A program made the position numbers and the translations under genes. From assembly GCA_035911095.1 (NCBI GenBank), contig JAMHWF010000136.1, positions 1-64,000 on the forward strand: 64,000 nt of DNA. Direction: 5' to 3'. This document shows, piece after piece, positions 47,200 to 55,795 of the stretch; within the stretch, counting starts at the first letter, position 1; every line of letters starts with the position of its first letter. Origin of the DNA: JAMHWF01 sp035911095. GTDB taxonomy: Bacteria; Pseudomonadota; Gammaproteobacteria; Burkholderiales; Burkholderiaceae_C. Below the pieces are notes generated by a model. The model saw nothing but the letters and a program-made list of their open reading frames with translations. It was not told the DNA's origin and did no database searches.

Positions 47200-49184
47200 C
47201 GTGGCGCGGCAGCCCCTGCCAGCCCGGCCGAGGCCGCCGCCGGCACCCGGGCGCGGTAGCGCCGGTCGGTCGCCGCCAGGCCGCCGCCGAGCGCCATCAG
47301 CGCGCAGCCGGCCCAGATCCACTGGATGAAGGGCTTCACGTAGATGCGCACGATCCAGGCCTTGCCGTCGTCGACCGGCTCGCCGAGCGAGACGTAGAGA
47401 TCGCGCGTCAGGCCGGCGTCGATCGCCGCCTCGGTCATCGGCATCTGCTGCACGAGGTAGATGCGCTTCTCGGGGTGCAGGTCGGCCACCGGCACGCCGT
47501 CGCGGGTGACGATCACATGCCCGCGCGCAGCCGAGAAGTTCGGCCCCATGCGGTCGCGCACGCCGTCGAAGGTGAAGGTGAAGCCGGCCACCGTCGTCGT
47601 GTCGCCGAAGCTCATCTTCACGTCGCGCTCGATCTCGTGCGTGCGCACCATCGTCACGCCGAAGATGAAGACCGCGACGCCCAGGTGCGCGACCATCATC
47701 CCGACCATCGCGCGCGGCAGCAGGCGCAGGCGCTGCAGGACGCTGGCGCGGAGGCCGCCGGCCGGCCGCACCCGCTCCCAGAGGTCGGCCGCGACCGAGG
47801 CCACGATCCAGTAGGCCATCAGCAGGCCGAGCACCGAGACGAAGCCGAGCTGCCCGCCGACCCAGGCCGTGAGCAGCGCGCACACCACGGCCACCGCCGC
47901 CGCCCAGCGCAGCCGGCGCGCGAGGTCGGGCAGCTCGGCCTGCTTCCAGCGCGCCAGCGGCCCGACGCCCATCAGGAAGACGAGCGGCGCCATCAGCGGC
48001 ACGAAGATGGTGTCGAAGTAGGGCGGGCCGACCGAGATCTTGCCCAGGCCGAGCGAGTCGAGCACCAGCGGGTAGAGCGTACCCAGCATCACCGCCGCGG
48101 TGGCGACGACGAGCAGCACGTTGTTGAACAGCAGCAGGCTCTCGCGCGACAGCGCCGAGAAACGCGCGCCCAGCCCGACCTGCGGCGCGCGCCAGGCGTA
48201 GAGCGCCAGCGCGATGCCGACCGCCAGCGCCAGCAGCACGAGGATGAACAGGCCGCGCCGCGGGTCGGCGGCGAAAGAGTGCACCGAGGTCAGCACGCCG
48301 GAGCGCACGAGGAAGGTGCCGAGCAGCGACAGCGAGTAGGTGAGGATCGCGAGCAGCACCGTCCACGACTTGAAGCTGCCGCGCTTCTCGGTGACGGCCA
48401 GTGAATGGATCAGCGCGGTGCCGACCAGCCAGGGCATGAAGGACGCGTTCTCGACCGGGTCCCAGAACCACCAGCCGCCCCAGCCCAGCTCGTAGTAGGC
48501 CCACCAGCTGCCGAGCGCGATGCCGATCGTCAGGAACAGCCAGGCCACCGTCGTCCAGGGCCGCGTCCAGCGCGCCCACTGCGCGTCGAGGTTGCCGCCG
48601 ATCAGTGCCGCCAGCGCGAAGGCGAAGGCCACCGAGAAGCCGACGTAGCCCATGTAGAGCATCGGCGGGTGGATGATCATCCCCGGGTCCTGCAGCTGCG
48701 GGTTCAGGTCGCGGCCGTCGACCGGGACGGGGAACAGGCGGTCGAAGGGGTTCGAGGTGAACAGCACGAAGAGCAGGAAGCCCAGCGTCAGCAGGCCCAT
48801 CACCGACAGGATGCGCGCCACCATCGGCAGCGGCAGGTGGCGGCTGAAGCAGGCCACCGCCCAGGCCCAGCCGGCCTGCATCAGAAGCCACAGCAGCATC
48901 GAGCCTTCGTGGCTGCCCCAGCTGGCGGCCACGCGGTAGAAGACGGGCAGGGCGCTGTTGGAATGCGAGGCGACGTTCTGCACCGAGAAGTCGTGGCGCA
49001 CGAAGCTCGCGATCAGGCAACCGAACGAGAACAGGATCAGCGCGAAGAGCCAGCCGGAGGCCGGCCGCGCCAGAGCCATCCAGTCGGCGCGGCCGCGCTG
49101 CGCGCCGATCATCGGCAGGCTGCCGAGCACCAGCGTCACCCCCACCGCGAGCCAGAGCGCGAAGTGGCCGAGCTCGGCGGTCAT
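47196..49184 (-). CDS. ccmF: Heme lyase subunit CcmF
   Basis: 662 residues, about 14-15 membrane spans. The WWD heme-handling motif WGGWWFWDPVENASFMPWL and flanking conserved His are present, plus a large periplasmic loop near the C terminus (about 520-600). With CcmH and CcmI it attaches heme from holo-CcmE to CXXCH motifs. Overlaps ccmE upstream and ccmG downstream by 4 bp each. Confidence 0.96.
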   Translation of the reverse strand: MTAELGHFALWLAVGVTLVLGSLPMIGAQRGRADWMALARPASGWLFALILFSFGCLIASFVRHDFSVQNVASHSNSALPVFYRVAASWGSHEGSMLLWLLMQAGWAWAVACFSRHLPLPMVARILSVMGLLTLGFLLFVLFTSNPFDRLFPVPVDGRDLNPQLQDPGMIIHPPMLYMGYVGFSVAFAFALAALIGGNLDAQWARWTRPWTTVAWLFLTIGIALGSWWAYYELGWGGWWFWDPVENASFMPWLVGTALIHSLAVTEKRGSFKSWTVLLAILTYSLSLLGTFLVRSGVLTSVHSFAADPRRGLFILVLLALAVGIALALYAWRAPQVGLGARFSALSRESLLLFNNVLLVVATAAVMLGTLYPLVLDSLGLGKISVGPPYFDTIFVPLMAPLVFLMGVGPLARWKQAELPDLARRLRWAAAVAVVCALLTAWVGGQLGFVSVLGLLMAYWIVASVAADLWERVRPAGGLRASVLQRLRLLPRAMVGMMVAHLGVAVFIFGVTMVRTHEIERDVKMSFGDTTTVAGFTFTFDGVRDRMGPNFSAARGHVIVTRDGVPVADLHPEKRIYLVQQMPMTEAAIDAGLTRDLYVSLGEPVDDGKAWIVRIYVKPFIQWIWAGCALMALGGGLAATDRRYRARVPAAASAGLAGAAAPR

Positions 49185-49669
49185 GGCGTCGCCCTCGCGG
49201 GGGCCGGCGTGGCAGCGTCCGTCTCGACCACGCTGCGGCCGAGGTCGGCCTTGCCTTCCTGCGCACGCTTGAGGGCCTCGGCGGCCTCGGGCGGCATGTA
49301 GTTCTCGTCGTGCTTGGCCAGCACCTCGCGCGCGACGAACACCCCGTCGGCCATCTGCCCTTGCGCGACGACGCCCTTGCCCTCCTTGAACAGGTCGGGA
49401 AGGATCCCCTCGTAGCGCACCGGGACGGACTTGGCGGTGTCGGTGACGATGAAATTCACATGCAGCCCGTCGCGCTTGATCGACCCCGTCTCGACCATGC
49501 CGCCGAGGCGGAAGGTCCGGCCCGCCGGTGCCTCATGCGACGCCACCTGCGAGGGCGAGTAGAAGAACACCAGGTTGCTCTGGAAGGCGTTGAGCACGAG
49601 CGTGACGATCGCGCCCACAGCCACCAGCAACCCGGCGGCGAGCGTGAGACGGAAATGGCGGGGCTTCAT
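49181..49669 (-). CDS. ccmE: Heme chaperone CcmE
   Basis: 162 residues: N-terminal membrane anchor, OB-fold (FRLGGMVETGSI, VNFIVTDTAKSVPVRYEGILPDLFKEG) and the heme-binding VLAKHDENYMPPE with His120 (covalent heme) and Tyr124 (axial ligand). It is the first gene of ccmEFGHI on the minus strand, divergent from ccmABCD across 295 bp. Each gene of the run overlaps the next, so expression is probably tightly coupled. Confidence 0.96.
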   Translation of the reverse strand: MKPRHFRLTLAAGLLVAVGAIVTLVLNAFQSNLVFFYSPSQVASHEAPAGRTFRLGGMVETGSIKRDGLHVNFIVTDTAKSVPVRYEGILPDLFKEGKGVVAQGQMADGVFVAREVLAKHDENYMPPEAAEALKRAQEGKADLGRSVVETDAATPAPARATP

Positions 49670-49964
49670 CGGCGGGATCTGCCTGGGCTTGCGGCGGACC
49701 GGTACGAGGCCGGCGCCGTCGGGGCTTGCGATTATCGGCGAGTCGCTGCCCGCGCCAGCGTCGGAGCCGGCGCACCGGGCGAGGTTCCCAGGGCGGACGG
49801 TGCGCCGCGTTCAAATCCCGGGCAGGCGGACGGCGCCCCATCGCCGAAGGCATGGCGCCTCGGCGAGCCCATGCCGGCCGCCAGGGCCTGCGGCGACTGG
49901 AACCCACGCATCCTGCGACGACAATAACGCCCCCGCCGCGCCCCGCCGGCGCCCGAAGCGCGAC

Positions 49965-50669
49965 GTGAACCCTGCTGCCCGCCCCGAACCCGCTCCCGCC
50001 GGCGACCTGCCGCCGCCGCAGGCCGCGCCGTCGCTGCGCGCCGAGCGCCTCGGCCTGCAGCGCGGCGAGCGTCCGCTCGTGCGCGGACTCACGATGTCGC
50101 TCGAGGCCGGCCAGATCACCTGGCTGCGCGGCCGCAACGGCCGCGGCAAGACCACGCTGCTGCGCGTGCTCGCCGGCCTGTCGAGCCCGGAACGGGGCCA
50201 GGTCAGCTTCGGCGGCCGGCCGCTGCGCGGACTGCCGCCGGCCTGGCGCACGCGGCTGCGCTTCCTGGCCCATGCCAACGCGCTGAAGGAAGACCTGACC
50301 GTGCGCGAGTCGCTGCGCTTCCTGGCCGCGCTGCAGGAGGACCCACCGGGCCCGGAAGCGCTGCAGGCCACGCTGCAGCGCCTGGGCCTCGGCGCCCGCG
50401 CCGACGACCCGGTGCGCCGCCTCAGCCAGGGCCAGCGCCGTCGCGCCGCGCTGGTGCGGCTGGCGCTGCCGCAGGCGCCCTCGGCCTGGCTGCTGGACGA
50501 ACCTTTCGATGCGCTGGATGACGAAGGCGTCGTCACGCTGCAGGGGCTGCTCGTCGAACACGCGCGGCGCGGCGGCAGCGTGCTGATGACCAGCCACCAG
50601 CCGCCGGGCCTGCGCGAGGCCGGCCTGCGCACGCTCGACCTCGACGCCCATGCCTTCGCGACCTCATGA
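49965..50669 (+). CDS. ccmA: Heme exporter ATPase CcmA
   Basis: 234 residues, ABC ATPase: Walker A GRNGRGKTTLL, signature LSQGQRRRAAL, Walker B AWLLDEPFDALD and the switch His in TSHQ. Powers release of holo-CcmE from CcmC. The start is GTG 49965, chosen as the nearest plausible start before the conserved LRAERLGLQRGERPLVRG; it gives a Pro/Ala-rich extension of about 25 residues, and no strong ribosome site is visible. First of ccmABCD-dusA. Confidence 0.92.
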   Translation: MNPAARPEPAPAGDLPPPQAAPSLRAERLGLQRGERPLVRGLTMSLEAGQITWLRGRNGRGKTTLLRVLAGLSSPERGQVSFGGRPLRGLPPAWRTRLRFLAHANALKEDLTVRESLRFLAALQEDPPGPEALQATLQRLGLGARADDPVRRLSQGQRRRAALVRLALPQAPSAWLLDEPFDALDDEGVVTLQGLLVEHARRGGSVLMTSHQPPGLREAGLRTLDLDAHAFATS

Positions 50670-51334
50670 CGGCGCTGTTCCTCGCCGTGCTCCTGCGCGA
50701 CCTGCGGCTGGCGGCACGCCGCCGCATCGACGCGATGCTGCCGCTGGTCTTCTTCGTCGCCGCGGCGAGCCTGTTCCCGCTCGGCGTCGGGCCGGAGCCG
50801 AACACGCTGCGCCAGATCGCGCCGGGCATCGTCTGGGTGTGTGCGCTGCTGGCGACGATGCTCTCGGTGCACCAGCTCTACGCCGGCGACCTGGCGGACG
50901 GCTCGCTCGAGCAGATGCTGCTCGCGCCGCAGCCGCCCTATGTCATCGCGCTGGCCAAGGCCTGCGCCCACTGGCTGCTGCATGGGGCGCCGCTGATCGT
51001 CGCCGCGCCGCTGGTCGGGCTGCTGTTCGACCTGTCCGCACCGGCTCTCGAGTCGTTGGTGATCGGCCTGCTGCTCGGCACGCCGGTGCTGAGCGTGCTC
51101 GGCGGTCTCGGCGCGGCGCTGACGCTCGGTCTGCGCAGCGGCGGCATGCTGCTGATCCTGATCGTGCTGCCGCTGGCGATGCCCACGCTGATCTTCGGCG
51201 CGGGGGCCGTCTCGGCCGTGGTCTCCGGCATGTCGGCCTCGGGGCACTATTCGCTGCTCGGCGCGCTGCTGATCGGCAGCCTCGTCGCCGGCCCCTGGGC
51301 CACGGCAGCGGCGCTGCGCATCTCGACCGAGTGA
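50666..51334 (+). CDS. ccmB: Heme exporter permease CcmB
   Basis: 222 residues with six hydrophobic segments. MTALFLAVLLRDLRLAARRRID, LFPLGVGPEP and DGSLEQMLLAPQPPY are conserved family segments. Works with CcmA as the transmembrane part of the ABC complex. ATGA overlap with ccmA. 145 bp separate it from ccmC, the only sizable gap in this operon. Confidence 0.95.
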   Translation: MTALFLAVLLRDLRLAARRRIDAMLPLVFFVAAASLFPLGVGPEPNTLRQIAPGIVWVCALLATMLSVHQLYAGDLADGSLEQMLLAPQPPYVIALAKACAHWLLHGAPLIVAAPLVGLLFDLSAPALESLVIGLLLGTPVLSVLGGLGAALTLGLRSGGMLLILIVLPLAMPTLIFGAGAVSAVVSGMSASGHYSLLGALLIGSLVAGPWATAAALRISTE

Positions 51335-51479
51335 GGCCGCCCAGCCGCCTCGCGCCAGCCTTCCACCCCCTCCAACGCCCACGCGCCACGGTGCCCCGCC
51401 CGACGCCCGAACCGATGACACGTCCGAGCCCCACACGTCCGCGCCCCGGAGGCGCGTTACCCGGCACCGGGAGCTGCCG

Positions 51480-52229
51480 GTGAGCCGCCTCTACACCTTC
51501 GCCGCGCCGTCGCGCTTCCATGCGCTGGCGGGCCGGCTGATCCCCTGGCTCTGGGTCCTCGCCGTGGGCCTGGCCGCGGTCGGCCTGTACATCGGCTTCT
51601 TCGTCGCGCCGACCGACGCGACCCAGGGCGAGGTCTACCGGATCATCTTCATCCATGTGCCCACGGCCTGGATCTCGATGGTGCTGTACATCGCGCTGGC
51701 GCTCTGGGCCGCGATCGGCTGGGCCTTCAAGGTACGGCTCGCCTCGATGCTGGCGCGGGCGATCGCCCCGACCGGCGCGCTGTTCACCGTCATCGCGCTG
51801 TGGACGGGCGCGCTCTGGGGCAAGCCGACCTGGGGCACCTACTGGGTCTGGGACGCGCGCCTGACCTCGTACCTGATCCTGCTGCTGCTCTACCTCGGCT
51901 ACATCGCGCTGACCGAGGCGATCGACGACACACGGCGCTCGGACCAAGCCGGCGCGCTGCTGGCGTTGGTCGGGGTCGTCAACGTGCCGATCATCTACTT
52001 CTCGGTGCGCTGGTGGAACACGCTGCACCAGGGCGCGAGCGTCAGCCTGACCAGCGCGCCGAAGATGGCCAGCACCATGCTGACCGCGATGCTGATCATG
52101 ACCCTGGCCTGCTGGGCCTATGCCTTCGCGGTGTGCTTCATGCGCACACGAGCGATCGTCATCGAGCGCGAGCGGCATGCGGCCTGGGTGCACCGGCTGC
52201 CGCCGATGCAGCGGGGGGGCGCGGCATGA
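51480..52229 (+). CDS. ccmC: Heme exporter protein CcmC
   Basis: 249 residues, six membrane spans, WWD family: GKPTWGTYWVWDARLTSYLIL, with conserved His in FIHVPTAW and the TLHQG loop. It loads heme onto CcmE at the periplasmic face. The start is GTG 51480, giving MSRLYTFAAPSRFHALAGRL, which aligns with the family. It overlaps ccmD by 4 bp. Confidence 0.95.
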   Translation: MSRLYTFAAPSRFHALAGRLIPWLWVLAVGLAAVGLYIGFFVAPTDATQGEVYRIIFIHVPTAWISMVLYIALALWAAIGWAFKVRLASMLARAIAPTGALFTVIALWTGALWGKPTWGTYWVWDARLTSYLILLLLYLGYIALTEAIDDTRRSDQAGALLALVGVVNVPIIYFSVRWWNTLHQGASVSLTSAPKMASTMLTAMLIMTLACWAYAFAVCFMRTRAIVIERERHAAWVHRLPPMQRGGAA

Positions 52230-52414
52230 ACTGGGGCAGCGTCTCGAACTTCCTCGCGATGGGCGGCGCCGGGCCGTTCGTCTGGGGTTCCTTCGGCCTC
52301 GCGCTGGCGATCATGGTGCTCGAGCCGGTGCTGGCCGCGCGCCGTTATCGGCAGGCGCGGCGGGCGGCCGCGGCAAGTGCGGTCTGGGACGAGCCGGAGG
52401 ACGGCGCCTCGTGA
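52226..52414 (+). CDS. ccmD: Heme exporter protein CcmD
   Basis: 62 residues: one membrane span (GPFVWGSFGLALAIMVLEPVL) followed by a basic segment (AARRYRQARRAA), the usual CcmD layout. It helps release holo-CcmE from CcmABC. Its start overlaps the ccmC stop (ATGA) and its stop overlaps the dusA start (GTGA). Confidence 0.9.
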   Translation: MNWGSVSNFLAMGGAGPFVWGSFGLALAIMVLEPVLAARRYRQARRAAAASAVWDEPEDGAS

Positions 52415-53484
52415 GCGGCGCGGTCCTCGCCAGCTCGGAAGGGCCCGCGCCCGCCACTGCGCCGGGCGCAAGCGCGCCGGCTCGCGACCTGCCGGCGGCG
52501 GCGAGCCCCTGGCGCCTCAGTGTCGCGCCGATGATGGACTGGACCGACCGTCACTGCCGCCACCTGCACCGGCTGATCACGCGGCAGACCCGCCTCTATA
52601 CCGAGATGGTCACGACCGGCGCGCTGCTGCACGGCGACGTGCCGCGCCATCTCGACTTCGGTGCCGAAGAGCATCCGCTCGCGCTGCAGCTCGGCGGCAG
52701 CGAGCCGGCCGAGCTCGCCGCCTGCGCGCGCCTGGCCGAGCGCTGGGGCTACGACGAGGTCAACCTGAACTGCGGCTGCCCGAGCGAACGCGTGCAGCGC
52801 GGTGCCTTCGGCGCCTGCCTGATGGCCGAGGTGCCGCTGGTGGCCGAGGGCGTGCGCGCGATGCGCGACGCGACCACGCTGCCGGTCACCGTCAAGCACC
52901 GCATCGGACTCGACCATGTCGAGAGCTACGACTTCGTGCGCGACTTCGTCGGCACCGTCGCCGAAGCGGGCTGCGAGGTGTTCATCGTGCACGCCCGCAA
53001 TGCCTGGCTGCAGGGCCTGAGCCCGAAGGAGAACCGCGAGGTGCCACCGCTGCGCCACGACTGGGTCTACCGCTTGAAGGCCGACTTCCCGGCGCTGACC
53101 ATCGTGCTCAACGGGGGCGTCGCCCATGCCGACGAGATCGAGCGTCACCTGGTCCACGTCGACGGCGTGATGGTCGGCCGGCAGGCCTATCACGAGCCCT
53201 GGTCGATGGCCGCATGGGACGCGCGCTTCTTCGGCATCGACGGCCCGGCTGCCTCGCGCGATCAGGTCGAGGCGGCATGGATCGCTTATCTGGCCTCGCG
53301 AGCTGATGCGGGTTTGCCCTGGATTGGCGCGATGCGGCATGCTTTGGGCTTGTGGAACGGCACGCCGGGAGCCCGCCGCTGGCGGCAATGCTGGTCGGAC
53401 CATCGCCTGCGCGATCTGGCCCCGTCCGAGGTGGCTCGACGCGCGCAGCACGCGCGTCTGAGCGCGGTCGCGCAGGCGGCCTGA
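52411..53484 (+). CDS. dusA: tRNA-dihydrouridine(20/20a) synthase DusA
   Basis: 357 residues, FMN-dependent TIM barrel: SVAPMMDWTDRHCRHLHRLI, LQLGGSEPAELAACA, and the catalytic Cys123 in NLNCGCPSERVQRGAFGACLM, VKHRIG and the VHARNAWLQGLSPKENREVPPL segment typical of DusA. It reduces U20/U20a in tRNA D loops. The GTG start overlaps the ccmD stop, giving a low-complexity Ala/Pro-rich leader of about 33 residues before the conserved core. Being coupled to a ccm operon is unusual. Confidence 0.93.
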   Translation: MSGAVLASSEGPAPATAPGASAPARDLPAAASPWRLSVAPMMDWTDRHCRHLHRLITRQTRLYTEMVTTGALLHGDVPRHLDFGAEEHPLALQLGGSEPAELAACARLAERWGYDEVNLNCGCPSERVQRGAFGACLMAEVPLVAEGVRAMRDATTLPVTVKHRIGLDHVESYDFVRDFVGTVAEAGCEVFIVHARNAWLQGLSPKENREVPPLRHDWVYRLKADFPALTIVLNGGVAHADEIERHLVHVDGVMVGRQAYHEPWSMAAWDARFFGIDGPAASRDQVEAAWIAYLASRADAGLPWIGAMRHALGLWNGTPGARRWRQCWSDHRLRDLAPSEVARRAQHARLSAVAQAA

Positions 53485-53600
53485 CGCCCTCACGCACACG
53501 CTGCGCCGCAGCACGGGACCAGGGCATTCACAGCATTGCAACGGACCGCCGCCACGGCGCGCCGGGACTCGTCACTTCCCCTGCTCTCGCTTTCCCTTAG

Positions 53601-53637
53601 CCCTTGCAACGCTGGTCAGCGTTGGGGCAATCAAGGG
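53601..53637. promoter_or_regulatory. Nested palindrome upstream of xoxF
   Basis: CAACGCT-GGTC-AGCGTTG (53607-53624) is a perfect 7-bp dyad, flanked by a second pair CCCTTG (53601-53606) and CAAGGG (53632-53637). It lies 236 bp before the xoxF start. Symmetry suggests a dimeric activator site or a stable hairpin; no T tract follows, so a terminator for dusA is unlikely. Confidence 0.55.
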
Positions 53638-53666
53638 TCGTCTTTGTCGCAGGGAAGGACAACTCA

Positions 53667-53708
53667 ATGGCAAAGCTAGGGTTTCGCCTAAATACCTGCG
53701 ACGGGTGA
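53667..53708 (+). CDS. Possible 13-residue leader peptide upstream of xoxF
   Basis: ATG to TGA encoding MAKLGFRLNTCDG, with AAGGA 7 bp before the ATG, a better ribosome site than several real genes here. It is not PqqA: the Glu-x3-Tyr pair is missing. It ends 151 bp before xoxF and could be a translated leader. A chance open frame of this length is common, so the call rests only on the ribosome site and location. Confidence 0.25.
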   Translation: MAKLGFRLNTCDG

Positions 53709-53745
53709 TTTTCCCGAACCATGCGTTCCTCGCACGAAGGATGAT

Positions 53746-53771
53746 TTGCACGTCATGAGATCGCCGTGCAA
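53746..53771. promoter_or_regulatory. Dyad TTGCACG-N12-CGTGCAA upstream of xoxF
   Basis: Perfect 7-bp arms with a 12-bp centre, extending to 10 bp with one mismatch (GATTTGCACG / CGTGCAAGTC). It ends 88 bp before the xoxF start codon, well placed for an activator or repressor site. Confidence 0.5.
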
Positions 53772-53859
53772 GTCACCGAGTGCAGTAACCCTGTGGGCCG
53801 CAACGGGGTTGAGTGGTCCCTGCGGCGAGGCCTTTAGCGTTCTCATGAGGAGACAATCC

Positions 53860-55680
53860 ATGAATCTCACCGGTCAGTCGAGTTGGCGTTCGATGCGCCG
53901 CGTGGCGGCGCTGCTGTGCGCCGTGCCGACGCTCGCGTTGGCGAATGCCGACGTCGAAAAGAACATGGCCAACCCGAAGAACTGGGCGGCCCAGGCGGGT
54001 GACATGTACAACCAGCGCTACAGCAAGCTGGAACAGATCAACACCAAGAACGCCAGCAAGCTGCAGGTCGCCTGGACCTTCTCGACCGGTGTGCTGCGCG
54101 GCCACGAAGGCTCGCCGCTGGTCATCGACGGCATGATGTACCTGCACTCGCCATTCCCGAACAAGGTCTTCGCGATCGACCTCGAGACGCAGAAGATCGT
54201 CTGGAAGTACGAGCCCAAGCAGGACCCGGCGGTGATTCCGCAGATGTGTTGCGACACGGTCAACCGCGGTCTCGCCTATGCCGAAGGCAAGATCATCCTG
54301 CAGCAGGCAGACTCGATGCTGGTGGCGCTCGACGCCAAGACCGGCAAGAAGGTCTGGGACGTGAAGAACGGAGACCCGAAGCTCGGCGCGGTCAACACCA
54401 ACGCACCGCACGTCTACAAGGACAAGGTCATCACCGGCATCTCCGGCGGCGAGTGGGGCGTGCGAGGCTTCATCGCGGCGTACAACCTGTCTGATGGCAA
54501 GCCGGCCTGGAAGGGCTACAGCGTTGGCCCCGACGCCGAAATGCTGATCGACCCGGCCAAGACCATGACCTGGACCGACGGCAAGATGGCCCCGGTGGGC
54601 GCGGACTCGTCCCTGAAGACCTGGAAGGGCGATCAGTGGAAGATCGGCGGCGGCACCACCTGGGGCTGGTTCAGCTATGACAAGGCGCTGAACCTGATGT
54701 ACTACGGCACCGGCAACCCCTCCACCTGGAATCCGGCGCAACGCCCGGGTGACAACAAGTGGACCATGACGATCTTCGCGCGCGATGTCGACACCGGCAT
54801 CGCGAAGTGGGTCTACCAGATGACGCCGTACGACGAGTGGGACTTCGACGGCGTCAACGAGATGATCCTCGCGGACATCGACGTCAAGGGCAAGCCGACG
54901 AAGGCGCTGGTCCACTTCGACCGCAACGGCTTCGCCTATACGATGGACCGTGTCACCGGCGCCCTGCTGGTCGCCGAGAAGTACGACCCGGTGGTGAACT
55001 GGGCCACGCACGTCGACATGAAGACGGGCCGGCCGCAGGTGGTCTCGAAGTACTCGACGGCGCAGAACGGGCCTGACGTCAACACCAAGGGCATCTGCCC
55101 CGCGGCGCTCGGCACGAAGGACCAGCAGCCGGCCTCGTTCGACCCGAACACGAAGCTCTTCTACGTGCCGACGAACCACGTCTGCATGGACTACGAGCCG
55201 TTCCAGGTCGAGTACACGGCAGGCCAGCCGTACGTCGGTGCCACGCTGTCGATGTACCCGGCGCCGGGCAGCCACGGCGGCATGGGCAACTTCATCACCT
55301 GGGACGCCGGCACCGGCAAGATCGTCCAGAGCAAGTCGGAGAAGTTCTCGGTGTGGAGCGGCGTGCTCAACACCGCGGGCGGCATCTCCTGCTACGGCAC
55401 GCTCGAAGGCTTCTTCAAGTGCGTCGACGCGAAGGACATCAGCAAGGAGCTCTACCGGTTCCGCACCCCGTCCGGGATCATCGGCAACGTGTTCACGTAC
55501 GAGTTCAAGGGCAAGCAGTACATGGGGGTGTTCTCTGGCATCGGCGGCTGGGCCGGCATCGGCATGGCGGCCGGCCTCGAGAAGGACGCTGACGGTCTGG
55601 GCGCCGTCGGTGGCTACCGTGAACTGAGCCAGTACACCGAGCTGGGTGGCTCCCTGACGATCTTTGCGTTGCCGAATTGA
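53860..55680 (+). CDS. xoxF: Lanthanide-dependent methanol dehydrogenase XoxF
   Basis: 606 residues, PQQ beta-propeller quinoprotein. Signal peptide to about residue 29. Vicinal Cys130-Cys131 (QMCCDTVNRG) form the ring disulfide over PQQ. Metal and active-site residues are present: Glu198 (GGEWGVRG), Asn286 (GTGNPSTWN), catalytic Asp328 and the extra Asp330 in DEWDFDGVNE. The Asp two places after the catalytic Asp is the hallmark of the lanthanide-using XoxF type; calcium MxaF has Ala there. It oxidises methanol in the periplasm. GAGGAG precedes the ATG by 6 bp; an in-frame ATG 15 bp upstream lacks a ribosome site. xoxG and xoxJ follow. Confidence 0.96.
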   Translation: MNLTGQSSWRSMRRVAALLCAVPTLALANADVEKNMANPKNWAAQAGDMYNQRYSKLEQINTKNASKLQVAWTFSTGVLRGHEGSPLVIDGMMYLHSPFPNKVFAIDLETQKIVWKYEPKQDPAVIPQMCCDTVNRGLAYAEGKIILQQADSMLVALDAKTGKKVWDVKNGDPKLGAVNTNAPHVYKDKVITGISGGEWGVRGFIAAYNLSDGKPAWKGYSVGPDAEMLIDPAKTMTWTDGKMAPVGADSSLKTWKGDQWKIGGGTTWGWFSYDKALNLMYYGTGNPSTWNPAQRPGDNKWTMTIFARDVDTGIAKWVYQMTPYDEWDFDGVNEMILADIDVKGKPTKALVHFDRNGFAYTMDRVTGALLVAEKYDPVVNWATHVDMKTGRPQVVSKYSTAQNGPDVNTKGICPAALGTKDQQPASFDPNTKLFYVPTNHVCMDYEPFQVEYTAGQPYVGATLSMYPAPGSHGGMGNFITWDAGTGKIVQSKSEKFSVWSGVLNTAGGISCYGTLEGFFKCVDAKDISKELYRFRTPSGIIGNVFTYEFKGKQYMGVFSGIGGWAGIGMAAGLEKDADGLGAVGGYRELSQYTELGGSLTIFALPN

Positions 55681-55702
55681 GGCCGCGCTGACAAGTCGGG
55701 TC

Positions 55703-55724
55703 GATCGGCCCTCGGGGGCCGGTC
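55703..55724 (+). other. Hairpin between xoxF and xoxG
   Basis: GATCGGCCC and GGGCCGGTC form a 9-bp stem (one G-U pair) closed by a TCGG tetraloop, 22 bp after the xoxF stop. No T tract follows. It could protect the 3' end of xoxF mRNA or partly terminate, giving less xoxG than xoxF. Confidence 0.6.
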
Positions 55725-55795
55725 GGCAATCTGAGGGAAGGGTGCTTTCACGAGCGCCGTTCCCTCTCTTTGCGTATGAAGTGGATGAACGTGTC

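Larger units (their letters stand above)
53485..53859 (+). promoter_or_regulatory. xoxF upstream control region
   Basis: 375 bp between dusA and xoxF. It holds a nested palindrome, a second dyad and a small open frame with a good ribosome site (separate entries), and AACCC/GGGTT arms near 53787-53811. The region is lower in GC than its surroundings. A GAGGAG ribosome site precedes the xoxF ATG. I find no convincing sigma-70 promoter; TAAATA at 53689 lacks a -35. Confidence 0.6.

Noticed and set aside
53667..53708. Small open frame as PqqA, the PQQ precursor peptide
   Set aside because: It has 13 codons and lacks the conserved Glu-x3-Tyr pair; no pqqB-E genes are nearby.
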